From assembly GCA_902590465.1 (NCBI GenBank), contig CACIWX010000001.1, positions 1 to 64,000 of the forward strand: a stretch of DNA of 64,000 nucleotides, read 5' to 3'. This document shows, piece by piece, positions 52,130 through 61,228 of this stretch (within the stretch, counting starts at the first letter, position 1; each line of letters begins with the position of its first letter). The notes beneath the pieces are model-generated. The model did no database searches and had not been told where the DNA came from. It saw only the letters and a program-made list of their open reading frames with translations. The stretch is from an uncultured Pelagibacteraceae bacterium. Lineage in GTDB: Bacteria > Pseudomonadota > Alphaproteobacteria > Pelagibacterales > Pelagibacteraceae. The translations under genes were made by a program, and so were the position numbers.

Positions 52130-54892
52130 CTATAAACCTTTTATCATTCTTTTGCTAAAATTATTAAGTCCTGTTGCGTTCGATCCTTTAATCATCAAAT
52201 AATCATTGTTCGATATAATTTTACTTAAACTAAAATCTATATCTTCGTCACTTTGCAAAATATTTCCTCTTTTTTCTTTAATAAGATGTTTATAAGTGAA
52301 AATAGTTTTTTTTCCTTTAATGAATACTTTGTCTATATTAGAATTGTTAATAACTTTAGATATTTCCTCATGATATTTTTTTGACTTTGAGCCTAATTCA
52401 AGCATATCCCCAAGTATCAAATACTTTTTTGATTTTTCTTTTCCAATAGAATTGAATTTTTCGATAGCAATTTTTACTGAAAGCGGATTAGCATTATAGC
52501 TTTCATCGATTAATTTAAACTTTTTATTATATCTTTTAATTATGTGTTTCTTTCCCCTGCCTTCTGATGACTCAAAGTTTTTCAACTTTGATTTTATCTT
52601 TTTTAAATCCAAATTAAGTTCATTAAGTAAAGTTATTGACGCAAGTACGTTATAAATATTTATATCTCCTATCAGAAGTTTTTCTATTTTATTGTTATGA
52701 TTAACAATAATTTTAGAAGAATTATCGTTTTTAATAATCTTTTTAAGATGTACGTCTGATTCTTTATGTTTTCCAAAAGTTAAAGTTTTCAATTTAAATT
52801 TTTTAGCTTTTTTGTAGAAAAAATTAAAATACTTGTCGTCTCTATTTAAGATAATTGTTCCATTAGTTTTAATTTTTTCTATAATTTCTGACTTAGCTTC
52901 TGCGATACCTCTAGTATTTTTGAAGTTTTCTATGTGCGCCTCACCAACATTTGTTATTATGCCAATATGTGGCTTAATTAATTTCGTTAAGTTTCTAATT
53001 TCGCCAGCTTTACTCATTCCGACTTCAAAAACTCCAAATTGATTACTGATATTCAAGTTAGACAAACTAATAGGTACACCTAAATGATTATTGAAAGATT
53101 TAGGAGAAGAGAAAGTACTTCCAAACTTTCTCAAAAGATCTCTTGTGAGATTTTTAAGAGATGTTTTACCCGCGCTTCCAGTAATTGCAATTATTATTGA
53201 TGAAGATAATTCTCTTTTGAAACTAGCAAATTTATTTAAAAAATAAATTGGATCTTTTACCTTAATTATTTTTTTACTTGTATTTGTTTCGTATTGGTTT
53301 GTTACAACCCCTGCTGCTCTTTTTTTTAACGCTTCTTTAATAAATTTATTCCCGTTGTTTTTTTTTCCTTTGATAGCAAGGAACAAATTATTTTTTTTAA
53401 TTGTTCTCGTATCAATTGAAAGCCCATTAAATTTTAAAGACTTATTTTTTTTTAATATATTTTTTAAAATCAACTCATTTTGTAGATAATTTTGTTTATT
53501 TTTATTAAATAATTTTTTTTTAATCTTTAAATTTTTTACAATTTTTTTATCCGAGATATAAATAGTTTTATTTTTATAAATTTGTTTTTCCTCGTGGCCT
53601 TTGCCAGCTATTAGAATTACTTCATGTGGGCTAGCATTTTTAATTGCCTTATAAATAGCTTGTGTTCGATTTCCTACATTATAAGTTTTTTTATGTGAGA
53701 TATGTCTTAAAAGTTCTTTTCTTATTTTTTTAGGATCTTCATTTCTTGGATTGTCGTCGGTTATATAAATTTTATTACAATAATTGTTAGATATCTTAGC
53801 CATTAATGGTCTTTTTTTTTTATCTCTGTCTCCTCCACAACCAAAAACTAAAGAAATTTTGTCTCTATATTTTTTATTCAGAAATTTTAGTGTCTTCAAT
53901 AATGCATCAGGCGTATGAGCATAATCAACAAATACTTTAATATTATTCGGGAACTTTCTTACTAATTCTAGTCTTCCGCTAACGTCCTTAAGTTTATTAA
54001 TTGATTGATAAATTGGTCTATCTTTTAAACCACATAATTTTGTTGCTAAGACAGCCATAGCAAGATTTTTTATTTTAAAATCACTTGTTGAAATCAAAGA
54101 ATTTTTTTTAATTTTAATTATCTCTTTTTGTATTCCTGTAATTTTTAAATTTCTTTTTAGAGCAATTTTTTTTAATTGATTGTATGGTTTTATTTCTTTA
54201 TCAGAAATTATCTTTGCCCTTTTTGCTAAGATTTCTTTGAATAATATTAATTTCGCATGAAGGTATGATTGCATTGTTTTATGATAATCTAGATGATCTT
54301 GGCTAAAATTTGTAAAAATTGCTCCTTTAAAAGAAATATCATGTAATCTTTTTTGATTTAACCCATGACTGGATGCTTCTATTATTACATTGTCAATTTT
54401 TTTTTTTTTCAAAAAATACAAATATTTATGAAGCAAAATTGTATCGGGTGATGTGAGATTAGTTTTAATAACTTTATCATCATATTTTATTCCCAAAGTA
54501 CCAATTGAAGCAACTGATACATTATTTAACCTCATTATTTGGTAAAAAATATCTGCAACTGAAGTTTTACCGTTTGTACCAGTAACTGCAATTATGTTTT
54601 TAGGCTTTAAATTGTAAAATTTAGCTGCTATTTTACTTAAAAGTTTCCTTACATTATCAGTTCTAATTAAAAAAATATCATTATTTTTTAAATTATATTT
54701 ATTTGAACAAACAATTACTACAGCTCCTTTATGAATCGCTTTTTTAATAAAATTTTCACCATTCGATTTATTTCCTCTAACTGCAAAAAAAATAAAATTC
54801 TTTTTAACTTCATTACTATTTGTGGCAAGACCACTGATAACAATATTTTTTCTATTTCCAGGAATTTTTTTAATTAATTTTTTCAACAACAT
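52130..54892 (-). CDS. murE/murF: Fused MurE-MurF ligase
   Basis: One uninterrupted 920-codon frame holds two complete Mur ligases. Residues 1 to about 465 are MurE: ATP loop 'VTGTNGKTS' at 104-111, and the 'DDNPRNED' motif that selects meso-diaminopimelate. Residues from about 470 are MurF: ATP loop 'ITGSAGKTS' at 570-578, 'NVGEAHIENF', 'ESYNANPLSV' and C-terminal 'KGSNATGL'. The linker around 450-480 is Lys/Asn-rich. The fusion would perform two successive steps, adding the diamino acid and then D-Ala-D-Ala. No stop or internal start suggests an assembly artefact. Confidence 0.93.
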   Translation of the reverse strand: MLLKKLIKKIPGNRKNIVISGLATNSNEVKKNFIFFAVRGNKSNGENFIKKAIHKGAVVIVCSNKYNLKNNDIFLIRTDNVRKLLSKIAAKFYNLKPKNIIAVTGTNGKTSVADIFYQIMRLNNVSVASIGTLGIKYDDKVIKTNLTSPDTILLHKYLYFLKKKKIDNVIIEASSHGLNQKRLHDISFKGAIFTNFSQDHLDYHKTMQSYLHAKLILFKEILAKRAKIISDKEIKPYNQLKKIALKRNLKITGIQKEIIKIKKNSLISTSDFKIKNLAMAVLATKLCGLKDRPIYQSINKLKDVSGRLELVRKFPNNIKVFVDYAHTPDALLKTLKFLNKKYRDKISLVFGCGGDRDKKKRPLMAKISNNYCNKIYITDDNPRNEDPKKIRKELLRHISHKKTYNVGNRTQAIYKAIKNASPHEVILIAGKGHEEKQIYKNKTIYISDKKIVKNLKIKKKLFNKNKQNYLQNELILKNILKKNKSLKFNGLSIDTRTIKKNNLFLAIKGKKNNGNKFIKEALKKRAAGVVTNQYETNTSKKIIKVKDPIYFLNKFASFKRELSSSIIIAITGSAGKTSLKNLTRDLLRKFGSTFSSPKSFNNHLGVPISLSNLNISNQFGVFEVGMSKAGEIRNLTKLIKPHIGIITNVGEAHIENFKNTRGIAEAKSEIIEKIKTNGTIILNRDDKYFNFFYKKAKKFKLKTLTFGKHKESDVHLKKIIKNDNSSKIIVNHNNKIEKLLIGDINIYNVLASITLLNELNLDLKKIKSKLKNFESSEGRGKKHIIKRYNKKFKLIDESYNANPLSVKIAIEKFNSIGKEKSKKYLILGDMLELGSKSKKYHEEISKVINNSNIDKVFIKGKKTIFTYKHLIKEKRGNILQSDEDIDFSLSKIISNNDYLMIKGSNATGLNNFSKRMIKGL

Positions 54893-56591
54893 GCTGAGGA
54901 GTAGACTCTTTATTATTTATGGCTAAAATTGGTCCAATTTTTTCTATTATTTTGCCCGTTATGTAAACTGAATTCCAGCCAGAGGTATTGTAGGGTGCTT
55001 TTGTTTTGGTGCCTCGGTAGTTGTAAACTAAATCATTATTTAGTTGAGGATTTTCTAACATTACAAGCAAAGTATACTTAGGTTTATGAGAAGGAAACAT
55101 TGAAATGAAAGAGTTTATTCTATTTCTTGTATTTCCATAACTTTCAGCGGTACCTGTTTTTCCTCCCACATAATATCCATCTTTATCAGCTAAACTCGCT
55201 GTTCCGTTTTCACTACTTACAACTTTTCTTAAAATATTTTTTATTTCATTGCTGGTTTTTTTTGAAATTATTATTTTTTGCTCTGAATTTTTATTATTCT
55301 TAACTAAACTTGGCGTTATTAATTTTCCACCATTTATCATTGAGGCATATAAAGCAGTAACTTGAAGTGGCGTAGTAGTAATTCCATGACCAAATGAAAT
55401 AGTTTCCAATTTACATCTGTTCCATTTTATTTTGTGTGGTGTTCCAACTTCCTCTAATTCCACAATTGGGCTTTTTGTTAATTTTGTTCTATTTATAAAA
55501 TTTTTAAATTTAGTTTCACCAATTTTTTTAGCTAAAACGACCGATCCTACGTTAGACGACCTCACTAAAATTTCTTCTACAGTTAAATCTTTTGGATGCT
55601 CTTTTAAATCGGTGATTTCGTGAACCGAGCATCTAATTTTTTTAGGTATATCCTTAATAATTGTATCTGTTTCTACTATTTGATGATCAAGAGCTAGCGC
55701 TATAGTAAAAGTTTTAAAAATAGAGCCAAGTTCATACACACCTTTAGTAATTTTATTAATATATTTTTTGTCTTTGATGTCTGATCGATGATTTATGTTA
55801 AAATTTGGCAGTGAGACTAGAGATAAAATTTCACCGTTATTAGCATTTAGCAGTAATGCGCCACCGCCGGTAGCTTTAAAAGTTTCAATTGCATTGTTTA
55901 ACTCTTTATCTATTATGTATTGTATATTACTGTCCAACGTTAACTTTAAAGGTTTATCATGAAGAAGTTTATTTTTTAATTCTTTATCAAAGTATTTTTC
56001 AACACCTGATATTCCATAATTATCGTAGTCAACTTGTCCAATAATATGACTGAATAAATTTCCATGTGTATACATTCTTGCTTGAAATGGCTCAAATTTG
56101 ATTGCTTTTTCTCCAAGAGCCCAGAATTTCTCTTTTTCAATCTGATCAATTCTTTTTTTTATACGAAAGTACTTGTCTTTATTTAATTTTTTTTTTATTT
56201 CATCAATCTTCAATTCGGGAAAGTTTAATTTCAATTTTACTAAAAATTTTTTCTTATCTTTTACCTGTTTCGGGTCTACAGCTACATGGAAAGTATTTAT
56301 ATTTCTTGAAATAACAAAGCCATTTCTGTCTACTATATCCCTACGAAGCAAAAAAAATTTAGATTTTTGTTCCTCTAAATTGTAAAAATCTTTTTTATTT
56401 AAAGATATAAACGTAATCTTGATTGAAAAAATTAGAATTAAAGAAAAAAAGAAAAAAAATAACAAGTAAATTCTATCTTGTAAATTATTTGAATGTTTTG
56501 ATTTTTTATTTTTTCTATTTGTTTCAATATAATCTTCAAAATAAAAACTTGATTGGTTTATGTTATTATCTTTTTTTGATTTTTTTTTCAT
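54870..56591 (-). CDS. ftsI: Division-specific transpeptidase FtsI (PBP3)
   Basis: A 573-residue class B penicillin-binding protein: cytoplasmic N-terminus, a membrane helix around 50-68, a pedestal domain ('RRDIVDRNGFVISRN') and a transpeptidase domain with the active Ser in 'ELGSIFKTFTIA', 'RSSNVGSV' (SxN) and 'GGKTGTAE'. It cross-links septal peptidoglycan together with FtsW. It overlaps ftsL by 26 bases and murEF by 23. Confidence 0.95.
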   Translation of the reverse strand: MKKKSKKDNNINQSSFYFEDYIETNRKNKKSKHSNNLQDRIYLLFFFFFSLILIFSIKITFISLNKKDFYNLEEQKSKFFLLRRDIVDRNGFVISRNINTFHVAVDPKQVKDKKKFLVKLKLNFPELKIDEIKKKLNKDKYFRIKKRIDQIEKEKFWALGEKAIKFEPFQARMYTHGNLFSHIIGQVDYDNYGISGVEKYFDKELKNKLLHDKPLKLTLDSNIQYIIDKELNNAIETFKATGGGALLLNANNGEILSLVSLPNFNINHRSDIKDKKYINKITKGVYELGSIFKTFTIALALDHQIVETDTIIKDIPKKIRCSVHEITDLKEHPKDLTVEEILVRSSNVGSVVLAKKIGETKFKNFINRTKLTKSPIVELEEVGTPHKIKWNRCKLETISFGHGITTTPLQVTALYASMINGGKLITPSLVKNNKNSEQKIIISKKTSNEIKNILRKVVSSENGTASLADKDGYYVGGKTGTAESYGNTRNRINSFISMFPSHKPKYTLLVMLENPQLNNDLVYNYRGTKTKAPYNTSGWNSVYITGKIIEKIGPILAINNKESTPQHVVEKIN

Positions 56592-56904
56592 TAAAATTTT
56601 CTAGATTTGATAATTTTTTTTGAAAGTTAGTGAAATCTTCAATATTAAGAAATAATTTTGAGAATACTATAGGCTTATAATCATCAAATCCAATTATATC
56701 CAGTCTTTTCTCAATTTCAGCTGGCGACGTTAAATAATAAAATTCTAATTGTGCTTCATTTTTATAAATTTTTTGTGATGCTATTTTTGAATTTAAAATT
56801 AAAATTTTTTTTTCAATTACTCTAGTTTTATTTTTTATTAGAGATGTTAAAATTAGAAATGTTATACAAATTGATATATAAACAATAAATTTTATTTTAA
56901 ACAT
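56566..56904 (-). CDS. ftsL: FtsL-like division protein
   Basis: A 112-residue small bitopic protein with one membrane helix at residues 4-22 and a predicted coiled-coil or leucine-rich stretch after it, ending with a Lys-rich tail. FtsL sequences are poorly conserved, so the call rests on its place between rsmH and ftsI, size and topology. The motif 'YYLTSPAEIEKRL' resembles the region found in alphaproteobacterial FtsL. Overlaps both neighbours. Confidence 0.7.
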   Translation of the reverse strand: MFKIKFIVYISICITFLILTSLIKNKTRVIEKKILILNSKIASQKIYKNEAQLEFYYLTSPAEIEKRLDIIGFDDYKPIVFSKLFLNIEDFTNFQKKLSNLENFNEKKIKKR

Positions 56905-57907
56905 TTATAGATTCCAGATCTAAATATTTTTTAAATTTTTTAAACATATTATCAGGATATTGAAATTTATTTCTGCTCCTAATAGCAAATCTAAGCTTAG
57001 CAGAGCGAGATCTGCTATTATTGTCAATTTCTTTTTTTGAAGGTCTTAAAACTTTATTTTTATATTCGTTAAATAAAACTTGTTCGGCATCTAAATTTTC
57101 TGGAAAATATCTAGAAGGTTTTGACTTGTTTTTTGAAAAATTAGTAAAAAAATATTTTATAATTCTGTCTTCAATTGAATGAAAGCTTATAACTAAAATT
57201 TTGCCACCAGGTTTCAACTTTTTTGTAGCATGCGCTATACCGTTAACTAATTCTGTAACCTCTTTATTAACAAAAATTCTAAGAGCTTGGAAAGTTTTAG
57301 TACAAGGATTTATTTTATTATAAAAATTTTTTTTTTTACTTTTTTCTATTATTTGAACTAAATCAGCCGTATTAGTAATTCTTTTTATTTTTCTTTGACT
57401 TACAATATTCTTTGCAATTTTAGATGCCTCCTTTTCATCACCTAGAATCTTAATCACTAATTTTAATTCATTTTCACTTAAATTATTAATCGCGTCAAAA
57501 GCTGAAATTTGATTAAGACCCATGGACATATCGAGTTTCTCTTTTGATCGAAATGAAAAACCTCTATCTAAATCGTCCAACTGAATTGATGATAATCCTA
57601 AATCAAAGATGACCACATCAACACTTTCGTATAAAATTGTATTCAATTTACTAAATTTAATTGGATAAAATTTAAATCTTTTAGGAAACTGTTTTTCTAA
57701 ACTTCTAGCTATTGAAATAACTTTTTTATCTCTATCAACTGCTTGAAGATATGTTTTAGGAAATTTTAATATCTCTTTGGAATAGCCTCCGCCACCAAAC
57801 GTACAATCCAGAAATTTTCCCCCTCTTGAAGGGGAAGATATTTTTATAACTTCGCTTAACATCACTGGGTAATGGGAAGTTTCCAGTGATGAGATTTGTT
57901 TGATCAT
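56897..57907 (-). CDS. rsmH: 16S rRNA (cytosine-1402-N4)-methyltransferase
   Basis: A 336-residue SAM-dependent methyltransferase formerly called MraW. The N-terminal 'HYPVMLSEVIKIS' and 'FLDCTFGGGGYSKEIL' blocks and the C-terminal 'LVISFHSIEDRIIKYFF' are diagnostic. The enzyme modifies the ribosomal P site. It normally follows mraZ; here ftsZ lies between them, 18 bases upstream. Confidence 0.95.
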   Translation of the reverse strand: MIKQISSLETSHYPVMLSEVIKISSPSRGGKFLDCTFGGGGYSKEILKFPKTYLQAVDRDKKVISIARSLEKQFPKRFKFYPIKFSKLNTILYESVDVVIFDLGLSSIQLDDLDRGFSFRSKEKLDMSMGLNQISAFDAINNLSENELKLVIKILGDEKEASKIAKNIVSQRKIKRITNTADLVQIIEKSKKKNFYNKINPCTKTFQALRIFVNKEVTELVNGIAHATKKLKPGGKILVISFHSIEDRIIKYFFTNFSKNKSKPSRYFPENLDAEQVLFNEYKNKVLRPSKKEIDNNSRSRSAKLRFAIRSRNKFQYPDNMFKKFKKYLDLESINV

Positions 57908-57925
57908 TATCCAAAAATAAAGTCA

Positions 57926-59419
57926 TTAAAACTTTTGTTTTCTTAAAAATGCAGGAATTTCAAAATCTTCTTCCTCGTTTGTGTCCTGATTAAATAGTTC
58001 CTCTGTTTCTCTATTTTCATTTTCATCCATCTCAATTTCATCATCCGATTGATGACTTTGATTTTCAGAAAATAATCTAGGCGTATACTCTTGCTCATTT
58101 TTTTCTGCAACTTCAGAAGAAATTTCATTTTCTTCAAGCTTGTTATTCTCTATATAAGAAGCGCTTTCAATTGAAACTCCAGTTGGAATGTTATTTGAAT
58201 GTTTTTCATTCAAACTTGAAATTTCAAATGTGTTTTCATTTTCTATAATTTTTTGAATATTGTTATGCGAATTGTTTTCTCTATCTTCTTTTAATTCGTA
58301 ACTTTCATCAAGTTTTAAAGCTGTTGCACCGTCAATAGAATTTAAAGTATTATTTTCCATTCTTGAGTTTTGAGAAAATAAATTGTCAGAGTAACCAGTA
58401 TTTCTATTTTGAACACGAGAAAACATGTTTAGAACTGTTTTGCTCTCAGTTTTATCACCATCAAGAGCTGTTGCGACTATAGATACTCTTATCTTACCAG
58501 TCATATTTTCATCTTTTATTGCACCAAATATAACTTCAGCATCTGAGTCAACTTCGGCTCTTATGGTATTTACTGATTGATCAACTTCAAATAATGTAAG
58601 ATCATTACCGCCTGTAATATTTATTAAAAGGCCTTTTGCGCCTTGAAGAGAATACTCATCAATTAATGGGTTGTTTAGCGCCATTTCAGTTGCAGTTTTA
58701 GCTCTATTTTCTCCCTCCGCTTCACCTGTTCCCATCATAGCTTTTCCCATTGAACTCATTACGGTTTCTACATCAGCAAAATCTAAGTTTATCATTCCTG
58801 GTCTAACCATCAAATCGGTAACACTTTGAACTCCATGCTTTAAAACATTGTTTGATAAATTAAATGACTCCTCAAAAGTAGTTGTTTCACTAGCTATTTT
58901 AAAAAGATTTTGATTAGGGACAACTATTACTGTATCTAAATGTTTTTTAAATTCTTCTAATCCATCAATTGCTCTTCTCATTCTTTTAGGACCTTCATAA
59001 GAAAAAGGTAAAGTGGTTACCCCTACTGTAAGAATATTTTGTTCTCTGGCTGCTTTTGCAATAACATGTGATGCTCCTGTTCCAGTACCACCGCCCATTC
59101 CTGATGTAATAAAAACCATATTTGCACCTTGTATATAATTAACAATTTCATTTAATGACTCATCAGCTGCTGCTTGACCTATATCGTGTTTTGCTCCTGC
59201 TCCAAGTCCTTTTGTTAAATTCATTCCAATTTGAATCTTTGCATGAGCTTTACTCATTTTTAAATCTTGAGCATCAGTATTAACTGCAACAAATTCTACA
59301 CCTTCCATACCTGACTCGATCATTGCATTTATTGCATTACCTCCAGCACCACCAACACCTAAGACTAAAATTCTTGGTTTCAATTCTTTCAACTCTCCTC
59401 CGCCAACATTTATACTCAT
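57926..59419 (-). CDS. ftsZ: Cell division GTPase FtsZ, relocated next to mraZ
   Basis: A 497-residue tubulin-like GTPase that forms the Z ring. The GTP loop is 'GMGGGTGTGASHVIAK' (about residues 105-120); 'NTDAQDL', 'NQNLFKIA' and 'DFADVETVM' are other polymerisation motifs. A long acidic, Asn-rich linker (about 320-480) leads to the C-terminal peptide 'DFEIPAFLRKQ', which binds partners such as FtsA. The start at 59419 is set by AAGGAG seven bases upstream and by the ATGA overlap with the mraZ stop; a GTG/TTG-type extension to 59449 is not supported. Its place before rsmH is unusual. Confidence 0.96.
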   Translation of the reverse strand: MSINVGGGELKELKPRILVLGVGGAGGNAINAMIESGMEGVEFVAVNTDAQDLKMSKAHAKIQIGMNLTKGLGAGAKHDIGQAAADESLNEIVNYIQGANMVFITSGMGGGTGTGASHVIAKAAREQNILTVGVTTLPFSYEGPKRMRRAIDGLEEFKKHLDTVIVVPNQNLFKIASETTTFEESFNLSNNVLKHGVQSVTDLMVRPGMINLDFADVETVMSSMGKAMMGTGEAEGENRAKTATEMALNNPLIDEYSLQGAKGLLINITGGNDLTLFEVDQSVNTIRAEVDSDAEVIFGAIKDENMTGKIRVSIVATALDGDKTESKTVLNMFSRVQNRNTGYSDNLFSQNSRMENNTLNSIDGATALKLDESYELKEDRENNSHNNIQKIIENENTFEISSLNEKHSNNIPTGVSIESASYIENNKLEENEISSEVAEKNEQEYTPRLFSENQSHQSDDEIEMDENENRETEELFNQDTNEEEDFEIPAFLRKQKF

Positions 59420-59880
59420 AAAAGTTCTCCTTTCTGTTTTGTTTCCCACTTTAAATTTGATCTATTTTGATAAGCTTTTTTTCTTGCAACAATCTTAAAT
59501 TTTTCAAAATTTTTAGGCTCCCAAATTTGAAAAGTTTTTCCAAGGCCAACAAATAAAACACTATTTTTAATTTTTGCATGATTAAGAAGTTTATTTGATA
59601 AAGATACTCTCCCTTCAGTATCAAATTGTAAATTTTCACTTTCCGATAAAACTGAAGTAGCAAAAAAATCTCTTTTTTCTTCAAATGGATTTAATGAGTC
59701 AATTGTGTTAGAAAGTTTTTCTATTCTATCTTGAGAGCATGCATCTAGTGCAGAATGGTTGAAAGATGGATAGGTGATAAAACCATTATAGCCCACAGAA
59801 TTTAAATATGATCTAAATGTTGCGGGCACTGATACACGTCCTTTTTTGTCTATTTTGTTTTCGTAGCTTGATAAAAACAT
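59416..59880 (-). CDS. mraZ: Transcriptional regulator MraZ
   Basis: A 154-residue protein of two SpoVT/AbrB-like domains: 'YENKIDKKGRVSVPATFRSYL' (residues 6-26) and 'LQFDTEGRVSLSNKLLNHAKI' (about 84-104) (each quoted by key residues). MraZ forms rings and represses its own dcw operon. Just upstream is a three-repeat operator that overlaps the candidate promoter. It ends in an ATGA overlap with ftsZ, so in this genome MraZ autoregulation should act directly on ftsZ. Confidence 0.93.
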   Translation of the reverse strand: MFLSSYENKIDKKGRVSVPATFRSYLNSVGYNGFITYPSFNHSALDACSQDRIEKLSNTIDSLNPFEEKRDFFATSVLSESENLQFDTEGRVSLSNKLLNHAKIKNSVLFVGLGKTFQIWEPKNFEKFKIVARKKAYQNRSNLKWETKQKGELL

Positions 59881-59931
59881 TTTTTAATAAAAACCTATTA
59901 ATTACTAAATTTAACAATTTACCCTCCATAT

Positions 59932-59956
59932 TGGGATTTAATGGGATAGTATGGGT
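59932..59956. promoter_or_regulatory. MraZ operator (three TGGGN repeats)
   Basis: TGGGA (59932-59936), TGGGA (59942-59946) and TGGGT (59952-59956) are direct repeats with exact five-base spacers, the known MraZ binding pattern. They read on the plus strand, opposite to the mraZ gene, and lie 52-76 bases before its start, over the -10 box. Confidence 0.8.
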
Positions 59957-59973
59957 TTTTAAAAATTAGTCAA
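59946..59973 (-). promoter_or_regulatory. Candidate mraZ-dcw promoter
   Basis: On the minus strand TTGACT (59968-59973) is followed after 16 bases by TACTAT (59946-59951). The -10 box and spacer lie within or next to the MraZ repeats, which fits autorepression by promoter occlusion. This promoter may drive the whole run to lpxC. Confidence 0.6.
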
Positions 59974-60021
59974 TAAGTTTGTAAAAGCTAAAAAGGTACA
60001 AATCATGAACATAAATTAAGG

Positions 60022-60387
60022 ATTTTGCCAGACAATCTGTAAGCCGGGTTCTGTCATTTAAGATGTCATTTATCTAGGCTTAAATTCCCATTTAAGCTCA
60101 AGCGGTTAACCCAGAAGACTAACTAAAGACCGTTTTTAGTGTATAAACACAATGTCTTCTCTATTTAACCTTGCTCCCAGTGGGGTTTGCCGTGCGTTTT
60201 TTGTTACCAAAAAACCGGTGAGCTCTTACCTCGCCGTTTCACCCTTGCCTTGATAAGGCGGTTTATTTTCTGTGGCACTATCCCTGAAGTCACCTTCGCC
60301 AGTCGTTAACTGGCACTGTGTCTTTACGGAGCCCGGACTTTCCTCTGTTAAATTTAAAACAGCGACAATCCAATTATCTGGCAAGAA
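60022..60387 (-). ncRNA. rnpB: RNase P RNA
   Basis: The catalytic RNA of RNase P, which trims tRNA 5' leaders. On the minus strand the conserved 'GAGGAAAGTCCGGGCTCC' block lies near the 5' end and the typical 'ACAGAACCCGGCTTA' near the 3' end. The terminal helix P1 pairs 60373-60384 (5' side) with 60025-60036 (3' side). The region fills the gap between mraZ and the amidase gene. Type A features such as 'AAGGGTGAAACGGCGAGGTAAGAG' are visible (quoted by its core GGTGAAACGG). Ends are accurate within a few bases. Confidence 0.96.
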
Positions 60388-60389
60388 AT

Positions 60390-60418
60390 CTTTTATTTAA
60401 TTACTCTCAATTAATCAA
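60390..60418 (-). promoter_or_regulatory. Candidate rnpB promoter
   Basis: On the minus strand TTGATT (60413-60418), a 17-base spacer and TAAAAG (60390-60395), four of six matches each. The predicted start, about 60384, coincides with the 5' end of the P1 helix. Confidence 0.5.
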
Positions 60419-60428
60419 GTTATTAGAA

Positions 60429-61136
60429 TTAATGTGTTAAAAAATGGCTTATTTCAAAGGTTTTTTGATCAATTGTTCCAGTAACATTATTTGGTAAAAA
60501 ATGCTGCTGAAAAGATTTAACTACTCTTTTATCGTGAACGCTACTTTTATGAATTCTAAAATATCTATACCCCAATTTTTGTAGATTTCTGAAAAACATA
60601 TTTCTACTTTTTTTTTTATTTTTTATAATATTTTTTGGATTTAAGCTGTACCATCTACCAAGATTATACTTGCTTAACTTTTCCCAGGGGAATTTTTCGC
60701 CTGGATCAATTTTCCTTAATGGCGCAATATCCGAATGGCCTAAAAAATTTTCTCTTTTTACTGAATATTTTTTTTTTAATTTTTTACATATGGCAATAAG
60801 ACTTTTTATTTGTTTATCGCTAAAATTTTGATACCCGAATTTATGCCCCTTATTTACTAGCTCAATACCTATGGATTGACTGTTTAAGTTTTTGAAGTGC
60901 TGCCATTTTGATTTTCCTGCATGCCAAGCTATGTTGGTTTCTTTTACCATTTGGACAATTTTGCCTTTCCTATTAATTAAATAATGGCAACTCACTTTGT
61001 GTTTAGGATTTTTAAGTCTTTTAATAGATTCAATTTCAGATTGCATTCCTGTATAGTGAATAATTACAAATTTAATATGACTTTTTGCTCTTGTTTTTTT
61101 TGAGAAATTAGGGGAAAAATTTGTTATAATCTTCAT
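60429..61136 (-). CDS. N-acetylmuramoyl-L-alanine amidase (AmpD/AmiD family)
   Basis: A 235-residue amidase_2-domain protein that cleaves between MurNAc and the peptide stem. Zinc ligands are His in 'VIIHYTGMQ' (about residue 27), and His and Asp in 'LGHSDIAPLRKIDPG'. A Tyr/Trp-rich C-terminal part (about 160-235) resembles a peptidoglycan-binding region as in AmiD. There is no obvious signal peptide, so it may act on cytoplasmic anhydro-muropeptides as AmpD does. The ATG at 61136 is preferred to a TTG two codons upstream. Confidence 0.88.
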   Translation of the reverse strand: MKIITNFSPNFSKKTRAKSHIKFVIIHYTGMQSEIESIKRLKNPKHKVSCHYLINRKGKIVQMVKETNIAWHAGKSKWQHFKNLNSQSIGIELVNKGHKFGYQNFSDKQIKSLIAICKKLKKKYSVKRENFLGHSDIAPLRKIDPGEKFPWEKLSKYNLGRWYSLNPKNIIKNKKKSRNMFFRNLQKLGYRYFRIHKSSVHDKRVVKSFQQHFLPNNVTGTIDQKTFEISHFLTH

Positions 61137-61228
61137 AATCAAAGAATTTAAACTATTTTTTTAAAAATTTAGATAATTTAAGCTAAATTTTATATAGAAT
61201 ATAGATAAAAATTATATATATAGCCAAT

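Noticed and set aside
56102-56385. Plus-strand ORFs within ftsI
   Set aside because: Antisense shadows that follow the low-complexity codons of the real gene.
57943-58137. 64-codon ORF inside the ftsZ linker
   Set aside because: A shifted frame of the acidic, low-complexity linker, which gives a Lys/Met-rich shadow.
59420-59449. Ten-residue N-terminal extension of FtsZ
   Set aside because: The SD AAGGAG and the ATGA overlap point to 59419; the extension overlaps mraZ further and is not conserved in the family.
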